Source: an uncultured Collinsella sp. | GTDB taxonomy: Bacteria > Actinomycetota > Coriobacteriia > Coriobacteriales > Coriobacteriaceae | Reading direction: 5' to 3' | Length of the DNA stretch: 53,227 nt | NCBI GenBank assembly: GCA_900544725.1 | Contig: UQWK01000007.1 | Span: 1 to 53,227 of the forward strand | Shown here: positions 1-7,629 of the stretch, piece after piece | Layout of the letters: the number at the start of each line of letters is the position of its first letter | Numbering within the stretch: position 1 is the first letter of the stretch | The notes under the pieces: model-generated | Database searches by the model: none | Told to the model about the DNA's origin: nothing | What the model saw: the letters and a program-made list of their open reading frames with translations, nothing else | Made by a program: the position numbers and the translations under genes

Positions 1-218
1 TCATGGACGAGGCCGGCGTGGACTTCCAGACCTGCGAGCTCGGTCGCGTCAACGCTGGTGGCGGCGGCACCATCGCCTACATCATGGCCAAGTACGGCAT
101 GTACGTCATCGACTCCGGCGTTGCCGTCCTGTCCATGCACGCCCTGTGGGAGGTCGCCAACAAGGCCGACATCTACGAGGCATATCGCGGTTACAAGGCC
201 TTCATCGAGCGAGCCTAA
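1..218 (+). CDS. M18 family aminopeptidase (C-terminal fragment)
   Basis: Last ~72 residues of a zinc metallo-aminopeptidase of family M18; the 5' part lies outside the window. The fragment contains the C-terminal active-site region: ELGRVNAGGGGTIA, then a conserved VIDSG segment and the histidine in SMHALWE, expected from the family to help bind the di-zinc centre. Relatives usually read MHAPWE here, so the leucine is a small deviation. The end EAYRGYKAFIERA is typical of the family's bacterial branch. These enzymes release N-terminal amino acids from cytosolic peptides. A strong hairpin terminator follows the stop codon. The family assignment is firm, the substrate is not. Confidence 0.85.
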   Translation, partial: MDEAGVDFQTCELGRVNAGGGGTIAYIMAKYGMYVIDSGVAVLSMHALWEVANKADIYEAYRGYKAFIERA

Positions 219-235
219 TCCACCCCACCCATAAC

Positions 236-310
236 TTGCGGTGGAATACGGATTGATTTGATCTTTCAATAGCCCAAACAGACCGTATTCCACCGCAATT
301 TCTTTTTTGG
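236..310 (+). terminator. Long-arm hairpin terminator after the aminopeptidase
   Basis: A perfect 16-bp inverted repeat (TTGCGGTGGAATACGG at 236-251 and its complement at 283-298) with a 31-nt loop is followed by TTTCTTTTTT. It would end the aminopeptidase transcript just before yaaA. The arm sequence TTGCGGTGGAAT recurs in a second hairpin at 39397-39465. Confidence 0.75.
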
Positions 311-323
311 CAGAGGAGAGTTC

Positions 324-1133
324 ATGCTCCAGGTCATCGTTTCACCCGCCAAGCAAATGCGCGCGGCACAAGATGCTTTTGAAGTTCAGGGGATTCCGCC
401 CTTTGCGCGCAAGACCGCCCAGCTGCACCATGCGCTCTTGGACATCGAACGAACCGAAGGCGACAGCGGTCTACAAGCTCTGTGGAACGTCAGCAACAAG
501 CTGCTGGCCCCTTGTCTCGACATTTTGCATGAGTTCGAGCCCATCTTGGGAAACGGCGATCTTGCCGATCCCGATATCGCGCGCCGCATCTCCCCTGCCA
601 TCATGTCCTATCACGGCATTCAGTACCAGAGCATGGCACCCGAGGTAATGGATGCCGAACAGCTCGCCTGGCTGCAAAGCCACCTGTGGATCCTCTCCGG
701 CCTCTACGGGTGCGTTCGTCCCTTTCATGCCGTCGAACCGTATCGGCTGGAGATGGGCGCGAAGCTCGCCGTCGACGATGCCCGAGACCTCTACGCGTTT
801 TGGGGCGACAAGCTCGCACGGGCTACCGCCCCGGCAGGCTCAAACACCACGATCGTCAACCTCGCCAGCGTAGAGTATGCCAAAGCCGTTCTGCCCCACC
901 TCGCGGACGACGCCACGGCCGTCACATGCCTCTTTGGCGAGGGTATCCGCAACGGGAAGCCCATCCAACGGTCGACCGCCAGCAAAAAGGCGCGCGGCTC
1001 CATGGTGCGGTGGATGGCAGAAAACAAGCTCGAGGATGCAAGCGAACTTACCGCATTCAACATCGGCTATCGGCACATCCCCGAGCTTTCAGACAAAAAC
1101 ACCCTGGTTTTCATGAACGCGCAGGCACAATAG
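324..1133 (+). CDS. yaaA: YaaA family peroxide-stress protein
   Basis: 269-residue cytosolic protein of the YaaA (DUF328/UPF0246) family. The N-terminus LQVIVSPAKQM is the family hallmark, and the C-terminal part has the basic STASKKARGSMVRWM segment and the ending FNIGYRH. In Escherichia coli YaaA lowers free iron during peroxide stress and binds DNA; that role is transferred by homology. Length matches the family (about 250-260). The start is set by GAGGAG a few bases upstream of ATG 324. It stands alone after a terminator. Confidence 0.9.
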   Translation: MLQVIVSPAKQMRAAQDAFEVQGIPPFARKTAQLHHALLDIERTEGDSGLQALWNVSNKLLAPCLDILHEFEPILGNGDLADPDIARRISPAIMSYHGIQYQSMAPEVMDAEQLAWLQSHLWILSGLYGCVRPFHAVEPYRLEMGAKLAVDDARDLYAFWGDKLARATAPAGSNTTIVNLASVEYAKAVLPHLADDATAVTCLFGEGIRNGKPIQRSTASKKARGSMVRWMAENKLEDASELTAFNIGYRHIPELSDKNTLVFMNAQAQ

Positions 1134-1156
1134 GCCCGCCGTTTCCAAACGCCCCA

Positions 1157-1678
1157 TTACTCCGCCAAGCCATCGGCCTTTGCAATCTCGCTCGTCGAGC
1201 CATCTTGGTAGGTAATCTTAACGTGCCCTACGTCGGATACCGCAACGCCCGACGGAGGTTCCAGACGCCATTCCGTCAGGGCGATATCCATGGTCGTGGG
1301 CGCATCTCCTTGATCTTTGAGCTTCACCGTGAGCGTTTTGAGCGCCGCGTCAAACGTCACGCATTCGATTTCTTCACCTGGAATGGACCCACCACTCAGT
1401 TGCAACTGCACAAACTCATCGCGCGGGTACCAATAATCGCCCGGAACGGCGAGCGTATTGGCATTACCGCCAGTACTCCTCACCGTCATAATCGGTAGGC
1501 TGTCATCAGCCTCGAACTCCCATGCAGCGCCGCCGCGACCACCAAACGTCCAGATACAAAAGGCAATCACCAGCACGGCAAGCACCGCAAAACCGATCGC
1601 GACAAGGCCATGGTGCGCACGGCCCTCCTCGGCCGATACGTCCCATTGCGTCTCTCGATATAGATGCTTGTCTTCCAT
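1157..1678 (-). CDS. Hypothetical single-pass membrane protein
   Basis: 173 residues, family not recognised. A short acidic/polar N-terminus (MEDKHLYRETQWDVSAEEG) is followed by one strong transmembrane helix at about residues 26-46 (LVAIGFAVLAVLVIAFCIW) and an outer domain of roughly 125 residues with alternating hydrophobic strands (MTVRSTGG, LKTLTVKLKDQG, VKITYQDG), suggesting a beta-rich extracytoplasmic fold. With few positive charges before the helix, topology is not certain. The start at 1678 is preferred over longer readings because GGGGAGG lies 6 nt upstream; the longer open frame would run antisense through thiC. Convergent with yaaA and divergent from thiC. Confidence 0.7.
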   Translation of the reverse strand: MEDKHLYRETQWDVSAEEGRAHHGLVAIGFAVLAVLVIAFCIWTFGGRGGAAWEFEADDSLPIMTVRSTGGNANTLAVPGDYWYPRDEFVQLQLSGGSIPGEEIECVTFDAALKTLTVKLKDQGDAPTTMDIALTEWRLEPPSGVAVSDVGHVKITYQDGSTSEIAKADGLAE

Positions 1679-1728
1679 GTTCGCCTCCCCACAGGCACGC
1701 TCGTTGGCCCCATCGTACCCATTCAGGC

Positions 1729-1734
1729 TATACT
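1729..1734 (+). promoter_or_regulatory. Probable -10 box of thiC-thiD
   Basis: TATACT lies about 15 nt before the first conserved base of the TPP riboswitch, so transcription would start just upstream of the aptamer. A weak TTGGCC at 1704-1709 could be the -35 but the spacing is 19 nt. Inference from sequence only. Confidence 0.45.
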
Positions 1735-1747
1735 TGAGCCCATGACA

Positions 1748-1845
1748 TAAACGGGGAGCTTGCAGGACAAGACGGCAGGCTGAGATTGGGCGCGCCCGCC
1801 CTGACCCGCAAACCTGATATGGGTAATGCCAACGAAGGGAGCCGT
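1748..1845 (+). promoter_or_regulatory. TPP riboswitch (THI element) upstream of thiC
   Basis: The conserved THI-box pieces occur in order: ACGGGGAGC near 1750, CTGAGAT at 1780-1786, the GACCC segment, then AACCTGAT at 1810-1817 and GGGTAATGCCAACGAAGGGA at 1821-1840. The aptamer senses thiamine pyrophosphate. Its 3' conserved GAAGGGA is only about 10 nt from the thiC start and is the only good Shine-Dalgarno sequence there, so ligand binding would directly hide the ribosome site. No separate terminator hairpin is seen between aptamer and gene, which supports translational control. Confidence 0.93.
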
Positions 1846-1849
1846 GCCA

Positions 1850-3184
1850 ATGAGCACACAGACCGAGCCCAAGCTCGTCACGCAAATCGACTTCGCCCGT
1901 GCCGGGCAGATCACGCCGCAGATGAAGGAAGTCGCCGAGCGCGAGCATCGCGACCCCGAATACATCCGCGAGCGCGTGGCAGACGGCCGCATCGCCATTC
2001 CCGCCAACATCGTGCATATCAAAAAGGGCATGCGCGCCTTTGGTGTCGGCGAGGGCCTGTCCACCAAGGTCAACGTGAACTTGGGCATCTCGGGCGACAA
2101 GGCCGATGCTGCCGAGGAATGGAAGAAGGTCAAGATCGCCGAGGACTTTGGTGCCGACGCCATCATGGACCTCTCCAACTCGGGCAAGACGCGCCAGTTC
2201 CGCCAGCAGCTCATCGACGAGACGCCGCTCATGGTAGGCACCGTCCCCATGTACGACGCCATCGGCTACATGGAAAAGCCGCTGGTCAAGCTCACCAAGG
2301 ACGACCTGTTCGAAGTCGTGCGCGCGCATGCCGAGGACGGCGTGGACTTTATGACCATTCACTGCGGCATCAACAAGTCAGTCACCAAGACCTTTAAGGA
2401 GACCGGCCGCCTGATGAACATCGTGAGCCGCGGCGGCTCACTGCTGTTTGGCTGGATGGAGGTCACCGGTAACGAGAACCCGTTCTATGAGTTCTACGAC
2501 GAGTTGCTCGAGATTTGCCACGAGTACGACGTGACGATTTCGCTCGGCGACTCCTGCCGCCCGGGCTGCCTCTACGACTCCAACGACGCCACCGAGACCG
2601 CCGAGATGATCGAGCTGGGCAAGCTGTGCAAGCGCGCTTGGGCCGCCGGCGTCCAGGTCATGGTCGAGGGCCCGGGTCACATGGCGCTCGACGAGATCGC
2701 TGCCAACATGAAACTGCAGAAGCGCCTGTGCCACAATGCTCCGTTCTATGTGCTCGGGCCGCTGGTGACCGACATCGGCGTGGGTTACGACCACATCACC
2801 GCTGCCATCGGCGGCGCCATCTCCGCCAGCTCCGGTGCCGACTTCCTGTGCTACGTGACACCGGCAGAGCACCTATGCCTGCCCAACGCCCAGGATGTGC
2901 TCGACGGCCTCATGGCCACCAAGATCGCCGCACACGCCGCCGACATCGCCAAAAAGGTGCCCCACGCCCGCGACATGGACGACAAGATGGGCCAGGCACG
3001 CCGCAAGCTCGATTGGGACGCCATGTGGAAGTGCGCGCTCGACCCGGTTACGGGCAAGAAGCGCTACGAGGAGTCCCCTGCCGCCACTGAGGGCACCTGC
3101 ACCATGTGCGGCAAGATGTGTGCTGTCCGCACCGTCAACAAGATCTTCGAGGGCACCACGATCGACCTCGGCATGGAGGACTAG
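1850..3184 (+). CDS. thiC: Phosphomethylpyrimidine synthase ThiC
   Basis: Radical-SAM enzyme converting aminoimidazole ribotide to hydroxymethylpyrimidine phosphate for thiamine synthesis. 444 residues, the short form of the family. The start STQTEPKLVTQIDFARAGQIT and the motifs DLSNSG, SLGDSCRPGC, EGPGHMALDEI and GPLVTDIGVGYDH are characteristic. The C-terminal cluster motif reads CTMCGKMC, a Cx2Cx3C spacing that differs from the Cx2Cx4C of the enterobacterial enzyme. Start 1850 is chosen over an ATG at 1826, which lies inside the riboswitch. Followed by thiD on the same strand after a hairpin. Confidence 0.97.
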   Translation: MSTQTEPKLVTQIDFARAGQITPQMKEVAEREHRDPEYIRERVADGRIAIPANIVHIKKGMRAFGVGEGLSTKVNVNLGISGDKADAAEEWKKVKIAEDFGADAIMDLSNSGKTRQFRQQLIDETPLMVGTVPMYDAIGYMEKPLVKLTKDDLFEVVRAHAEDGVDFMTIHCGINKSVTKTFKETGRLMNIVSRGGSLLFGWMEVTGNENPFYEFYDELLEICHEYDVTISLGDSCRPGCLYDSNDATETAEMIELGKLCKRAWAAGVQVMVEGPGHMALDEIAANMKLQKRLCHNAPFYVLGPLVTDIGVGYDHITAAIGGAISASSGADFLCYVTPAEHLCLPNAQDVLDGLMATKIAAHAADIAKKVPHARDMDDKMGQARRKLDWDAMWKCALDPVTGKKRYEESPAATEGTCTMCGKMCAVRTVNKIFEGTTIDLGMED

Positions 3185-3279
3185 CCCTGTCGCCGCGGCC
3201 GCTTCTGGCGGCGAGCTGGCGCCTGTCAATTGTTGACGCGTGAACATTTGCTTACATTTGCGTAAAGATTGCATCGCCC

Positions 3280-3315
3280 GCCCGGGTTCGACACAGAGTC
3301 GGCCCGGGCATCTTT
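3280..3315 (+). terminator. GC-rich hairpin between thiC and thiD
   Basis: GCCCGGG (3280-3286) pairs with CCCGGGC (3303-3309), with an inner CGAC/GTCG stem, followed by ATCTTTATAA. It could end or attenuate the thiC transcript. A perfect TATAAT at 3315-3320 just after it may be the -10 of a thiD promoter, but no convincing -35 is visible. Confidence 0.55.
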
Positions 3316-3366
3316 ATAATGCTGGCTTATAGACCCATTTGATTCCGACCGAACAAGGGAGCGAAC

Positions 3367-4197
3367 ATGGATCGCAGTAAGGTACCTGCCGTTCTATCCA
3401 TCGCAGGATCCGATTCCAGCGGTGGCGCCGGCATTCAGGCCGACATCAAGACCATCACGGCGCACCGTCTGTATGCCGAGACGGCCATCACCGCCATCAC
3501 CGCACAGAACACCCTGGGCGTCACCGCCGTGCAGAACATCTCCCCGGATATTGTCGCGGCGCAGATCGATGCCGTTTTTGACGATATCCGCCCCAAAGCC
3601 GTCAAGATTGGCATGGTTTCTTCTGTCGAGATTATCGATGTTATCGCCGACCGCCTGAGCGCCTGGAACGCGACAAACGTGGTAGTCGACCCCGTCATGG
3701 TAGCCACCTCGGGCGCACGGCTGATTGCCGAAGATGCCGCCGAGGCACTCACCCGCCGCCTGTTCCCGCTGGCGACCGTCATCACGCCCAATATTCCCGA
3801 GGCCATGGCCCTGCTCGACTACGAGGTCGACTCCGAGCGCACGCAGCAAAATGCTGCCATGCTCCTCACCCGCCGCTTTGGTTGCGCATCCCTCGTTAAG
3901 GGTGGGCATCTTGTCAACGAGGCCAACGATGTACTGGCCGAACCCGCGCCACTCGATGACGAGGGCAACCATCTGGGAGATCCACTCACCACGTGGTTCC
4001 GCCACAAGCGCATCGAGACCGACAACACGCACGGCACCGGATGCACGCTCTCGTCCGCCATCGCCTGCGCGCTGGCTCAGGGCATGGATCTTGCCGACGC
4101 CGTCAACGCCGGCAAGGCCTACCTAACGGGCGCCCTCGCCGCCGGCTTTGACATGGGCAAAGGTTCCGGCCCCGTCAATCACATGTGGCAGTATTAA
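3367..4197 (+). CDS. thiD: Hydroxymethylpyrimidine/phosphomethylpyrimidine kinase ThiD
   Basis: 276-residue ribokinase-fold kinase that phosphorylates HMP and HMP-P in the pyrimidine branch of thiamine synthesis. The N-terminus has VLSIAGSDSSGGAGIQADIKT, the family signature; the C-terminal part has DNTHGTGCTLSSAIA, where GTGC forms the anion hole and supplies the catalytic region. VVDPVMVATSG and TPNIPEA are also present. Length is normal. A GGGAGCGAAC Shine-Dalgarno precedes ATG 3367. Together with thiC it makes HMP-PP; no thiE, thiG or thiM is in the window. Confidence 0.96.
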   Translation: MDRSKVPAVLSIAGSDSSGGAGIQADIKTITAHRLYAETAITAITAQNTLGVTAVQNISPDIVAAQIDAVFDDIRPKAVKIGMVSSVEIIDVIADRLSAWNATNVVVDPVMVATSGARLIAEDAAEALTRRLFPLATVITPNIPEAMALLDYEVDSERTQQNAAMLLTRRFGCASLVKGGHLVNEANDVLAEPAPLDDEGNHLGDPLTTWFRHKRIETDNTHGTGCTLSSAIACALAQGMDLADAVNAGKAYLTGALAAGFDMGKGSGPVNHMWQY

Positions 4198-4205
4198 GAT
4201 TCGCA

Positions 4206-4253
4206 GCCCAAACCACCGCAAAGGGGACAGGCACCTTTGTGGTGGTTTGGGGC
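4206..4253. terminator. Long hairpin between convergent thiD and SGNH hydrolase
   Basis: Arms 4206-4224 and 4234-4253 pair over about 19 bp (one bulge, one G-U), loop GGACAGGCA. It sits 8 nt after thiD and just before the convergent gene's stop, so it can act for both strands. Confidence 0.65.
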
Positions 4254-4257
4254 CGTG

Positions 4258-4917
4258 CTACTCACCGAGCATCTCTTGGAGCTTGGCTGCCACGGCGTGA
4301 CCCAGGCTCTCGTGGCTTTCGGGCATCATATGCAGATAGTCGATATCGCCCGGCTCGGCAAAGTCGGCGGCATTCAAAAAGTCGCAGCCAAACTGCTCAG
4401 CCACATGTGCGTAGTACTCACCAAAATGCTCCGAGGCCTCGACGGAACGCTCGTCAAAATCGGTCATATATACATCGGCGATTTGCGGCTTGATCTTGAT
4501 AGGTGCCATCAGCAGAATACGCGGGCAGGGTGCGGCATTGGTCCAGGGAAATGCACGCACCGCACGAATCAGCGCCATGGCGCCACGGGCGATATCGGAA
4601 GCTGTCACGTTAAAGACCGTCTTACAGTCGTTGGTGCCCAGCATGATCACAATGGCGTCCAGCGGCTTATGGGCCTCGAGCAGCATCGGAAGTGCGCGGA
4701 TGCCGTTAAGATTGGTGTCCAGATGGCACATGTCGTCGCGTACCGTCGTGCGGCCGTTGAGGCCTTCTTCAATTACATGCCAGCCCTCGCCTAAGTCACG
4801 TTGGGCCACGCCGCACCAGCGCACATCCTGCGCATAGCGCACCGCGGTGCCGTCGCGCATACCCGCCGGATCATAGCCATAGGTGTTGCTGTCACCAAAG
4901 CACAGAACGTTTTTCAT
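4258..4917 (-). CDS. SGNH/GDSL hydrolase (arylesterase-like)
   Basis: 219-residue esterase-type hydrolase. All four SGNH blocks are visible: FGDSNTYG (catalytic Ser, block I, residues 7-14), GLNGRTT (Gly/Asn blocks), MLGTND (Asn block III) and DYLH near the C-terminus (DxxH, block V). No signal peptide, so a cytosolic arylesterase/acyl esterase is likely; the substrate cannot be told. Length fits the short bacterial arylesterase group. It follows the PARG-like gene on the same strand after a terminator. Confidence 0.85.
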   Translation of the reverse strand: MKNVLCFGDSNTYGYDPAGMRDGTAVRYAQDVRWCGVAQRDLGEGWHVIEEGLNGRTTVRDDMCHLDTNLNGIRALPMLLEAHKPLDAIVIMLGTNDCKTVFNVTASDIARGAMALIRAVRAFPWTNAAPCPRILLMAPIKIKPQIADVYMTDFDERSVEASEHFGEYYAHVAEQFGCDFLNAADFAEPGDIDYLHMMPESHESLGHAVAAKLQEMLGE

Positions 4918-4937
4918 CTTGAACTCCCCATTCGGTA

Positions 4938-4972
4938 AAAAGCCGACGGGGGCGATCCCTCCCGTCGGCTTG
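4938..4972 (-). terminator. Terminator of the PARG-like gene
   Basis: AAGCCGACGGG at 4940-4950 pairs with 4961-4971; on the minus strand the stem ends in CTTTTTACC. It separates the PARG-like gene from the downstream SGNH hydrolase. Confidence 0.8.
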
Positions 4973-4995
4973 GCTTATCACATCGCGCGCACCGC

Positions 4996-6126
4996 TTACA
5001 AGTACTTGCGCCAGTCGTCCTCGTCCTCATCGTCCTCGGCTGCTGCCTGGGCCTGCTCGGCGGCACGAGCGGCTGCGGCGCGGGCGGCAACCTGGGCATA
5101 GGACCCCTCGTTGCGCTCGGGGAAGTTTGCCAGCACGTGCTCGAACTTGGCAAAGTCCTCGTCCCAGCGCGTAGAGGGCACGGCAAAGAAGACCTGCTTG
5201 ACCTTAAAGTCGCCCGACGCGAGCTCCTTGCGGAAGAGCTCGGCCACGGCCTCGGCGTCAAAGCCGTTGTTGTCGCAGCCCCAAGCACCCAGTACGAGTT
5301 TCTCGCGACCCAGCTCATCGCAGATAGCAAGCACAAAGCGAATACGGTCGCGCAGGGCGTCAAGCAAGGCATCGTCGCTCACGCGGTACTCCTGGCGAGC
5401 GCGCTTGGCGTTGGGTGCAGCGGCGACGATTACGTCGGCGTATGCATGCACGTGGTTGCGGTCGAAGCGCACCGCAGGCACCACCAGGGCGCGGTTGCGA
5501 TAGAGCTCGCAGTTGATGTTGCGGCGACGGTTCTCGCCGTACCACTTACGCTGCTTATCGAGGACGTTGTACAGATATGAATCGGCACAGAGCGTGGCCT
5601 CCTGACCCAGATAGCCCTGGATGTAGCCACCGCCCGGGTTGGTAAACGAGGCGAAGGCGAGCACGGCCATGTCGCAGAACTGCGCGTAGCCTCGGCCGTT
5701 ATCCAGAATGGCCTGCGTGGCAGAGGCGTCGAGCACGGTGACCTCGGGCAGGACCGGAGCGGGCTCCTCGGCGGCAGGCGCGGGCTCGGCTTCGGTGACC
5801 TCCTCGACGGGCTCGGGCGCCACCTCGGCATCGACCGCAGCCTCAACCTCAGCAGCCTCGACCTCGGCGGCCTCAGACTCCTCGGCAGCATGTTCCTCAG
5901 CAGCCGCTGCCTTCTGGGCCTTGGCCTTCATCGCCGCGACAAAACCGGCAGGCATACCATCGAACTCGCACACGCCGGCAAGCGAACGCTCGATGTCCTT
6001 GGCGCAGGCCTCGGACACAGCCGCCACATGGCGCTCGGCGGCCTTGGCACGCGCCTCGCGTTTGGGATTGGGCTGACCCGCTCGGTTGGACCTGCGGTTA
6101 CGGTTCCTGTTGTCGACGTCTGCCAT
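4996..6126 (-). CDS. TIGR02452-type microbial PARG-like (ADP-ribose glycohydrolase) protein with altered catalytic motif
   Basis: 376 residues. An N-terminal helical part (residues ~1-75, with PNPKREARAKAAERH) is joined by an Ala/Glu/Pro-rich linker (~75-130) to a macrodomain of the bacterial poly(ADP-ribose) glycohydrolase type. The ADP-ribose loop reads FTNPGGGYIQGYLGQEATLC; the family normally has GGG-x6-8-QEE, the second Glu being the acid in known PARGs. Here the codon is GCC (Ala), so hydrolysis may be lost or changed. The later GAWGCDNNGFD segment is the conserved macrodomain C-terminal loop. The C-terminus is Ala-rich, then very acidic (EDDEDEDDW). Family assignment good, activity uncertain. 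Confidence 0.82.
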   Translation of the reverse strand: MADVDNRNRNRRSNRAGQPNPKREARAKAAERHVAAVSEACAKDIERSLAGVCEFDGMPAGFVAAMKAKAQKAAAAEEHAAEESEAAEVEAAEVEAAVDAEVAPEPVEEVTEAEPAPAAEEPAPVLPEVTVLDASATQAILDNGRGYAQFCDMAVLAFASFTNPGGGYIQGYLGQEATLCADSYLYNVLDKQRKWYGENRRRNINCELYRNRALVVPAVRFDRNHVHAYADVIVAAAPNAKRARQEYRVSDDALLDALRDRIRFVLAICDELGREKLVLGAWGCDNNGFDAEAVAELFRKELASGDFKVKQVFFAVPSTRWDEDFAKFEHVLANFPERNEGSYAQVAARAAAARAAEQAQAAAEDDEDEDDWRKYL

Positions 6127-6191
6127 ACATGGCCACCTTTCCTGTCGCTGCCGCTATCGGCTTTTCCCATCCATGATACCCCGCCGCGCAC

Positions 6192-6220
6192 AAAAAAGAC
6201 GGCCCCGAAGGGCCGCCTGT
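6192..6220 (-). terminator. Terminator of the BI-1 family gene
   Basis: GGCCC-TTCG-GGGCC hairpin followed on the minus strand by GTCTTTTTTG, a classic intrinsic terminator, about 50 nt after the stop of the BI-1 gene. Confidence 0.88.
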
Positions 6221-6266
6221 CGCATCGTTTTATCGTGTCCGGCAGGAAGCGTCGCAATGCCGCGCT

Positions 6267-6962
6267 TTAATCGCGACGGCCGAGGATGTTCAGAATGCGC
6301 AGGAACACGTTGATGATGTCCACAAACAGGTTGGATGCCATAAGCACGGCGTTGGGCAGCGTGGGCGGCACCGTCGTTGCCACATAGGTGTCGTAGCCAA
6401 TAAAGCCGGCGAACACCACAATCACGATCAGGTCGGTGATGGTCTGCGAGACGCCCATGAACATCAGCACGATCTCAACCAGAATAGTGGCGAGCAGAAT
6501 GCCAAAACCGATGCCATATACGCGCTGGAAAAACTTGGGGAACGTCACGCCCAAGGCGCCAAAGACAAAGGTGATGGCGGCCGTGGCGATAAAGGCAGTG
6601 TTGATGGTGGGCAGGTCGTAGTTGGCAAGGCCAAACGACGCGGTCAGGCCAAAGGTACTCGCAAAGATTACGTAGCCCACAAGGGACAGGCCCACGGACT
6701 GCTTGCTGGCGGCGGCCGACATCATGACCATGCCGACGATGGTCAAAATAAACGAGCCAAAGACCAGCGGCAAGGCGGCGCCGCTCATCATCATGCGCGC
6801 AAACGACATGGTGCTCGTAAAGTAGGCGCCGGCGCCCATGGCGCAAAAGCCCAAGAAGATCAGGGCAGACATGGCGAGATTGTACGCGCGCGGCGACATC
6901 TCCTTGGCGCGGCTTGCGCCGCTCTCGACGGGGCCGTTCTGATAGCCCTGGATATCGTTCAT
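6267..6962 (-). CDS. Bax inhibitor-1/YccA family membrane protein
   Basis: 231 residues with about seven hydrophobic helices after a polar N-terminus (residues 1-28). Family marks are the FLGFCAMGAGAYFTS first helix, the conserved VFAGFIGYDTYVA segment near the end of helix 6, and the C-terminal FVDIINVFLRILNILGRRD. BI-1/YccA proteins are membrane proteins linked to calcium leak and to regulation of FtsH-type proteolysis; the role here is not known. AAGGACGAACCT precedes ATG 6962. Monocistronic by the terminator at 6192-6220. Confidence 0.9.
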   Translation of the reverse strand: MNDIQGYQNGPVESGASRAKEMSPRAYNLAMSALIFLGFCAMGAGAYFTSTMSFARMMMSGAALPLVFGSFILTIVGMVMMSAAASKQSVGLSLVGYVIFASTFGLTASFGLANYDLPTINTAFIATAAITFVFGALGVTFPKFFQRVYGIGFGILLATILVEIVLMFMGVSQTITDLIVIVVFAGFIGYDTYVATTVPPTLPNAVLMASNLFVDIINVFLRILNILGRRD

Positions 6963-7041
6963 AGGTTCGTCCTTTCAAAAAGCGCACGACAGCGCCGTAG
7001 GTGACAAGATTCCTGCCATTGTACCCGAATGCTGTACGTCC

Positions 7042-7380
7042 TTACCTACGGCGCTCGCCCTCAAGCGTACGATCAAAGGCCCAGACCCACCAACGCATCA
7101 CGTGCGCCTGCGAGCCGTCCGCCCGCTCGCGTGTCTGGTCCTCCAGATACAGCTCGGTCGCGTGCCCACCAAAACGCACCTTATATGTTGCCGTACGGAT
7201 GCCGTGGACCATCAGGCCAAACCCAACGGTCGAGATAATTTCGTCGATCGTAAAACAACGGCCGTCGACCCAGCAGACGGTGACCGGCACGACCTGTCCG
7301 CCCGCGAGGATGCGAGCCACGACGTCCACATACTGCTTGTGCACGCGCCGAGTTTTGCCGTCTGTCTGTCGATATTCCAT
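7042..7380 (-). CDS. Hypothetical conserved-looking protein
   Basis: 112 residues from ATG 7380, family not recognised. Contains VDVVARILAGGQVVPVTVCW, FTIDEIIS, and a compact C-terminal part with YKVRFGGHATELYLED and MRWWVWAFDRTLEG. This looks like a small beta-rich cytosolic domain, with no signal peptide or membrane helix. GAGGG lies immediately before ATG 7380, which is too close; an in-frame ATG eight codons upstream (7401) has no Shine-Dalgarno but could be used. Codon use matches neighbours, so it is probably real. Confidence 0.6.
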   Translation of the reverse strand: MEYRQTDGKTRRVHKQYVDVVARILAGGQVVPVTVCWVDGRCFTIDEIISTVGFGLMVHGIRTATYKVRFGGHATELYLEDQTRERADGSQAHVMRWWVWAFDRTLEGERRR

Positions 7381-7567
7381 GCCCTCTATTATCGAACGCA
7401 TGTTTGTATGTTGTAAAGCGAACAGACTGTGGTTTTGGGGTGTCGGGCCGCATGCGCACGTCCGCACGACGTGTTAGCAAAAAGAATACCCGCGGTCAAC
7501 AGGGCTAATATTCAATTTCAGTGCCAAAAATTCACTTCTCCCATCAGAACTCAGTAAAGAAACCCGC

Positions 7568-7599
7568 AGGAGGTGATACGATTTATCATGTTTTTGTAA
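7568..7599 (+). promoter_or_regulatory. Very strong Shine-Dalgarno with a three-codon leader ORF ahead of pit
   Basis: AGGAGGTGAT at 7568-7577 is complementary to the 3' end of 16S rRNA over ten bases, and is followed by ATG TTT TTG TAA at 7588-7599. The pit start is 30 nt further on and has only GAGAAAG. The arrangement suggests translation of a minimal upstream ORF or a ribosome standby site. Seen directly; function inferred. Confidence 0.4.
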
Positions 7600-7629
7600 C
7601 GTGTCTACAAACTTCGAGAAAGCCCATAT

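Noticed and set aside
1679..2362. N-terminal extension of the small membrane protein to 401 residues
   Set aside because: The extra part is antisense to thiC and the riboswitch; the start at 1678 has a strong ribosome site and directly precedes the membrane helix.
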